Assembly (NCBI GenBank): GCA_017853735.1
Contig: JAFMJA010000139.1
Span: 1-7,192 of the forward strand
From: Burkholderiaceae bacterium
GTDB lineage: Bacteria > Pseudomonadota > Gammaproteobacteria > Burkholderiales > Burkholderiaceae_C
Direction of reading: 5' to 3'
Length of the DNA: 7,192 nt
Shown here piece by piece: positions 5,608 to 7,192 of the stretch (the stretch's first letter is position 1; each line of letters starts with the position of its first letter). The position numbers and the translations under genes were made by a program. The notes beneath the pieces were generated by a model that did no database searches, was not told the DNA's origin, and saw only the letters and a program-made list of their open reading frames with translations.

Positions 5608-5620
5608 GGTGTGCGCTGAC

Positions 5621-6280
5621 TTACTTATTGACCGGCGAATTGGGGTCGAGCAGCAAGGCCATGATGTGCTTCATTTGCTCTTCATTCAAAATACCTTTAT
5701 GCCCAGCGCGCGGCATTTGCGAGCAGGCGTTGTAGGCCCGTGAGTTGTAGATCTTGCCCCAGGTGTACTGCACCACCGCAGCAGACTCCGGAGCGTAGGG
5801 GTTTTTTACCCCGCGGATCTTGCCGTAGTTGTATAGGCTGGGGCCCAGGGTACCGTAGGAGATTTCCTCCTTGCTGATCTGGTGGCAGTTGTAGCAGTTG
5901 CCGCCGTTGGAGGATCCTGCACTGTCCGACCAGGTCAGGCCGCGTCCATTCTGGGCGATACGTTCACCTTGCTTCCAGTCGCCCAGGTAATAGCCGCCGG
6001 CCGGCCATTTGATGGTGGCCATATTGGCCGCTTCGATCGACTTGGCGACTTTTTCATCGATGGGCTTGCCGCTTGCATCGGCCACCATGCACTCGCGGTT
6101 GGCGTCATCAAGCACCAGGCGATCGGTCTTGGCAATGCCCTGGTCGCGGAAAGAAGCCTTGGCCACATCCATGGTCAGTTTGTCGAGTTCGGCGCTGCTG
6201 GGCAGGGTGGTGCAGCCCACCAGTAGTAGCGAGGCGGCGGTTGCGGTGCCCGCGATGATGAATTTGCTCTGTTTTTTCAT
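5621..6280 (-). CDS. soxX: Sulfur oxidation c-type cytochrome SoxX, with lipobox
   Basis: A 219-residue SoxX, the smaller haem subunit of SoxAX, which joins thiosulfate to the carrier SoxYZ and accepts the electrons in the periplasm. One haem c site, C129-Y-N-C-H133, is present, and M189 in CSQMPRAGH is the likely distal haem ligand. The N-terminus is a signal sequence ending in a lipobox, L20-V-G-C23, suggesting an N-terminal lipid anchor in place of a soluble protein. About 100 residues precede the haem domain, which makes it longer than the compact SoxX of Paracoccus. C64 and C186 could form a disulfide; this is not tested. ATG 6280 is supported by GGAG (6289-6292) eight bases upstream. 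The gene starts 19 bases after soxA and ends the operon; soxB, which usually follows in betaproteobacteria, is not here. Confidence 0.93.
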   Translation of the reverse strand: MKKQSKFIIAGTATAASLLLVGCTTLPSSAELDKLTMDVAKASFRDQGIAKTDRLVLDDANRECMVADASGKPIDEKVAKSIEAANMATIKWPAGGYYLGDWKQGERIAQNGRGLTWSDSAGSSNGGNCYNCHQISKEEISYGTLGPSLYNYGKIRGVKNPYAPESAAVVQYTWGKIYNSRAYNACSQMPRAGHKGILNEEQMKHIMALLLDPNSPVNK

Positions 6281-6299
6281 GAATTATTCTCCGCTCGTC

Positions 6300-7112
6300 T
6301 TAGCGCTTGATGGCAGGCGCGATGTTCTCGGCGCCCTTGGCGTTCACGCCCATGTAGCTGCCCAAGGCGATGGTGGCATCCGAGCCGAACAGCGGATAGG
6401 GGAAACGTTGCTGGCGATAGCAGTCGTTCAGACGCAGCTGCATGCTCCACATCTGGCCGTTGGAAACACGGTAGGCGGGCCAGGCGGCAAAGCCGATGCC
6501 GTCACCCGGGTTTTTGGTCAGGTTTGGCAAATCCTGCAAGCGGATGCGTTTGCCATCTTCGCCATGGCAGGAAGCACAAGAGAAGTCATGCGAGCCACCA
6601 CGCATGAAAAACAGTCGCTTGCCCACTTCGTACATCACCTGTTCTTCGGCGTGTGCCTGCGACAGGTTGAACTTCAGCCCGCGTGACTCGGAGGCAACCC
6701 AGGTGGCCAACGCCGTCACGTTGGCCATCTCGCCACGGCCAAAGGGCGTTTTAGCGATATCGGCCGCATTGAGGCCTTGCAAGGTTTCCATGCAGGTCAC
6801 CAGGCGCGACTCGAGGTCTTGCACCCGCTTGGTGTCGGCAAAATAGCGCGGCAGAGTAACAAAAGCTCCCTTCACCACGCCCGGGCCCTGACCCAGATCA
6901 CACTGTTCCAGCGAGGCGTTTTTCGGCCCTCGTTTTTTCTTCCACAAGTCCTCGCCCTTGGCCTCGTAAAGCTCGGCAGGGTTGCCATCAGCCAACATGG
7001 CGCGGTATTCGGCAATGCCATCTGCGGCCGATTTTTGGGCCAGGGCACTACCCATGGTGCCCATTGCCAATGCAGTTCCAAGGGCGGTGGCTACAAGAAT
7101 TAGTTTTTTCAT
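6300..7112 (-). CDS. soxA: Sulfur oxidation c-type cytochrome SoxA (mono-haem type)
   Basis: A 270-residue SoxA, the catalytic subunit of SoxAX, which couples thiosulfate to the cysteine of SoxY by forming a mixed disulfide with release of electrons. A Sec signal peptide is visible with probable cleavage at ALA-Q (residues 25-26). The catalytic haem site is C179-A-S-C-H183, and C231 in LNDCYRQQRFP is the conserved cysteine that ligates this haem and carries the persulfide. The N-terminal half has only single cysteines, C71 and C107, and no CxxCH. It is therefore the mono-haem form, as in Starkeya novella, where a disulfide replaces the second haem of Paracoccus or Rhodovulum SoxA. ATG 7112 is backed by AAAGG (7119-7123) six bases upstream. 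It lies 26 bases after soxZ and 19 before soxX. Confidence 0.96.
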   Translation of the reverse strand: MKKLILVATALGTALAMGTMGSALAQKSAADGIAEYRAMLADGNPAELYEAKGEDLWKKKRGPKNASLEQCDLGQGPGVVKGAFVTLPRYFADTKRVQDLESRLVTCMETLQGLNAADIAKTPFGRGEMANVTALATWVASESRGLKFNLSQAHAEEQVMYEVGKRLFFMRGGSHDFSCASCHGEDGKRIRLQDLPNLTKNPGDGIGFAAWPAYRVSNGQMWSMQLRLNDCYRQQRFPYPLFGSDATIALGSYMGVNAKGAENIAPAIKR

Positions 7113-7138
7113 CTCTGACCTTTCACTTCAACCATCAA

Positions 7139-7192
7139 TCAGGACACCGTGGCCTCATCGGTGCGGGTGTCGCCCTTGTTGTCTTTCCAGCT
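7139..7192 (-). CDS. soxZ: SoxZ, C-terminal end (rest outside window)
   Basis: The last 17 codons and TGA stop of a minus-strand gene run off the right edge. They read SWKDNKGDTRTDEATVS, which fits the C-terminus of SoxZ, where a WxDNKGD segment and an acidic, Thr-rich end are typical. SoxZ pairs with SoxY to form the periplasmic carrier on which sulfur intermediates are held, and SoxAX, encoded just downstream, loads it. Only the end is visible, but the match and the position directly before soxA agree. Confidence 0.85.
   Translation of the reverse strand, partial: SWKDNKGDTRTDEATVS

Noticed and set aside
6009..6686. 225-codon plus-strand frame across the soxX-soxA junction
   Set aside because: Antisense to two cytochrome genes with intact haem motifs; no independent start signal or domain.

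Overview
The window looks like ordinary chromosomal DNA from a betaproteobacterium, probably Burkholderiales and plausibly Comamonadaceae. That placement is inferred from GC-rich coding sequence and protein character: a PurB tail, YaeQ, a DUF3717-DUF1289 fusion, a YjbE-type TerC protein and a sox cluster ordered soxZ-soxA-soxX. No database search was possible. I see no mobile element, CRISPR array, tRNA, rRNA or prophage.

Layout. Bases 1-375 (+) are the 3' end of purB, followed by yaeQ (+). yaeQ meets a DUF3717-DUF1289 gene (-) tail to tail, with one base between the stop codons. A 370-base divergent intergenic region follows. It holds a good sigma-70 promoter and a yybP-ykoY manganese riboswitch with a readable expression platform. 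These control a TerC-family membrane protein (+) and, probably as an operon, an unrecognised 152-residue protein (+). A small four-helix membrane protein (Phage_holin_4_2/YvlD type, +) then overlaps the 3' end of a BepA-like periplasmic M48 metalloprotease (-). Divergent from the protease is moaC (+, molybdenum cofactor synthesis). moaC converges on soxX, soxA and the end of soxZ (all -), part of a thiosulfate oxidation operon, with a strong hairpin between moaC and soxX.

How the genes work together. Three themes can be supported. (1) Manganese homeostasis: the riboswitch should turn on a TerC-type Mn2+ transporter when Mn2+ is high, and the downstream unknown gene is probably co-regulated. 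(2) Sulfur oxidation: SoxAX links thiosulfate to the SoxYZ carrier. SoxA here is the mono-heme type, SoxX carries a lipobox, and soxB does not follow soxX. (3) Envelope quality control by the BepA-like protease. moaC beside sox may be coincidence, although SoxC, where present, is a molybdoenzyme.

The most interesting element is the riboswitch platform. Three mutually exclusive helices can be read directly from the sequence and give a specific, testable model for Mn2+-activated translation.
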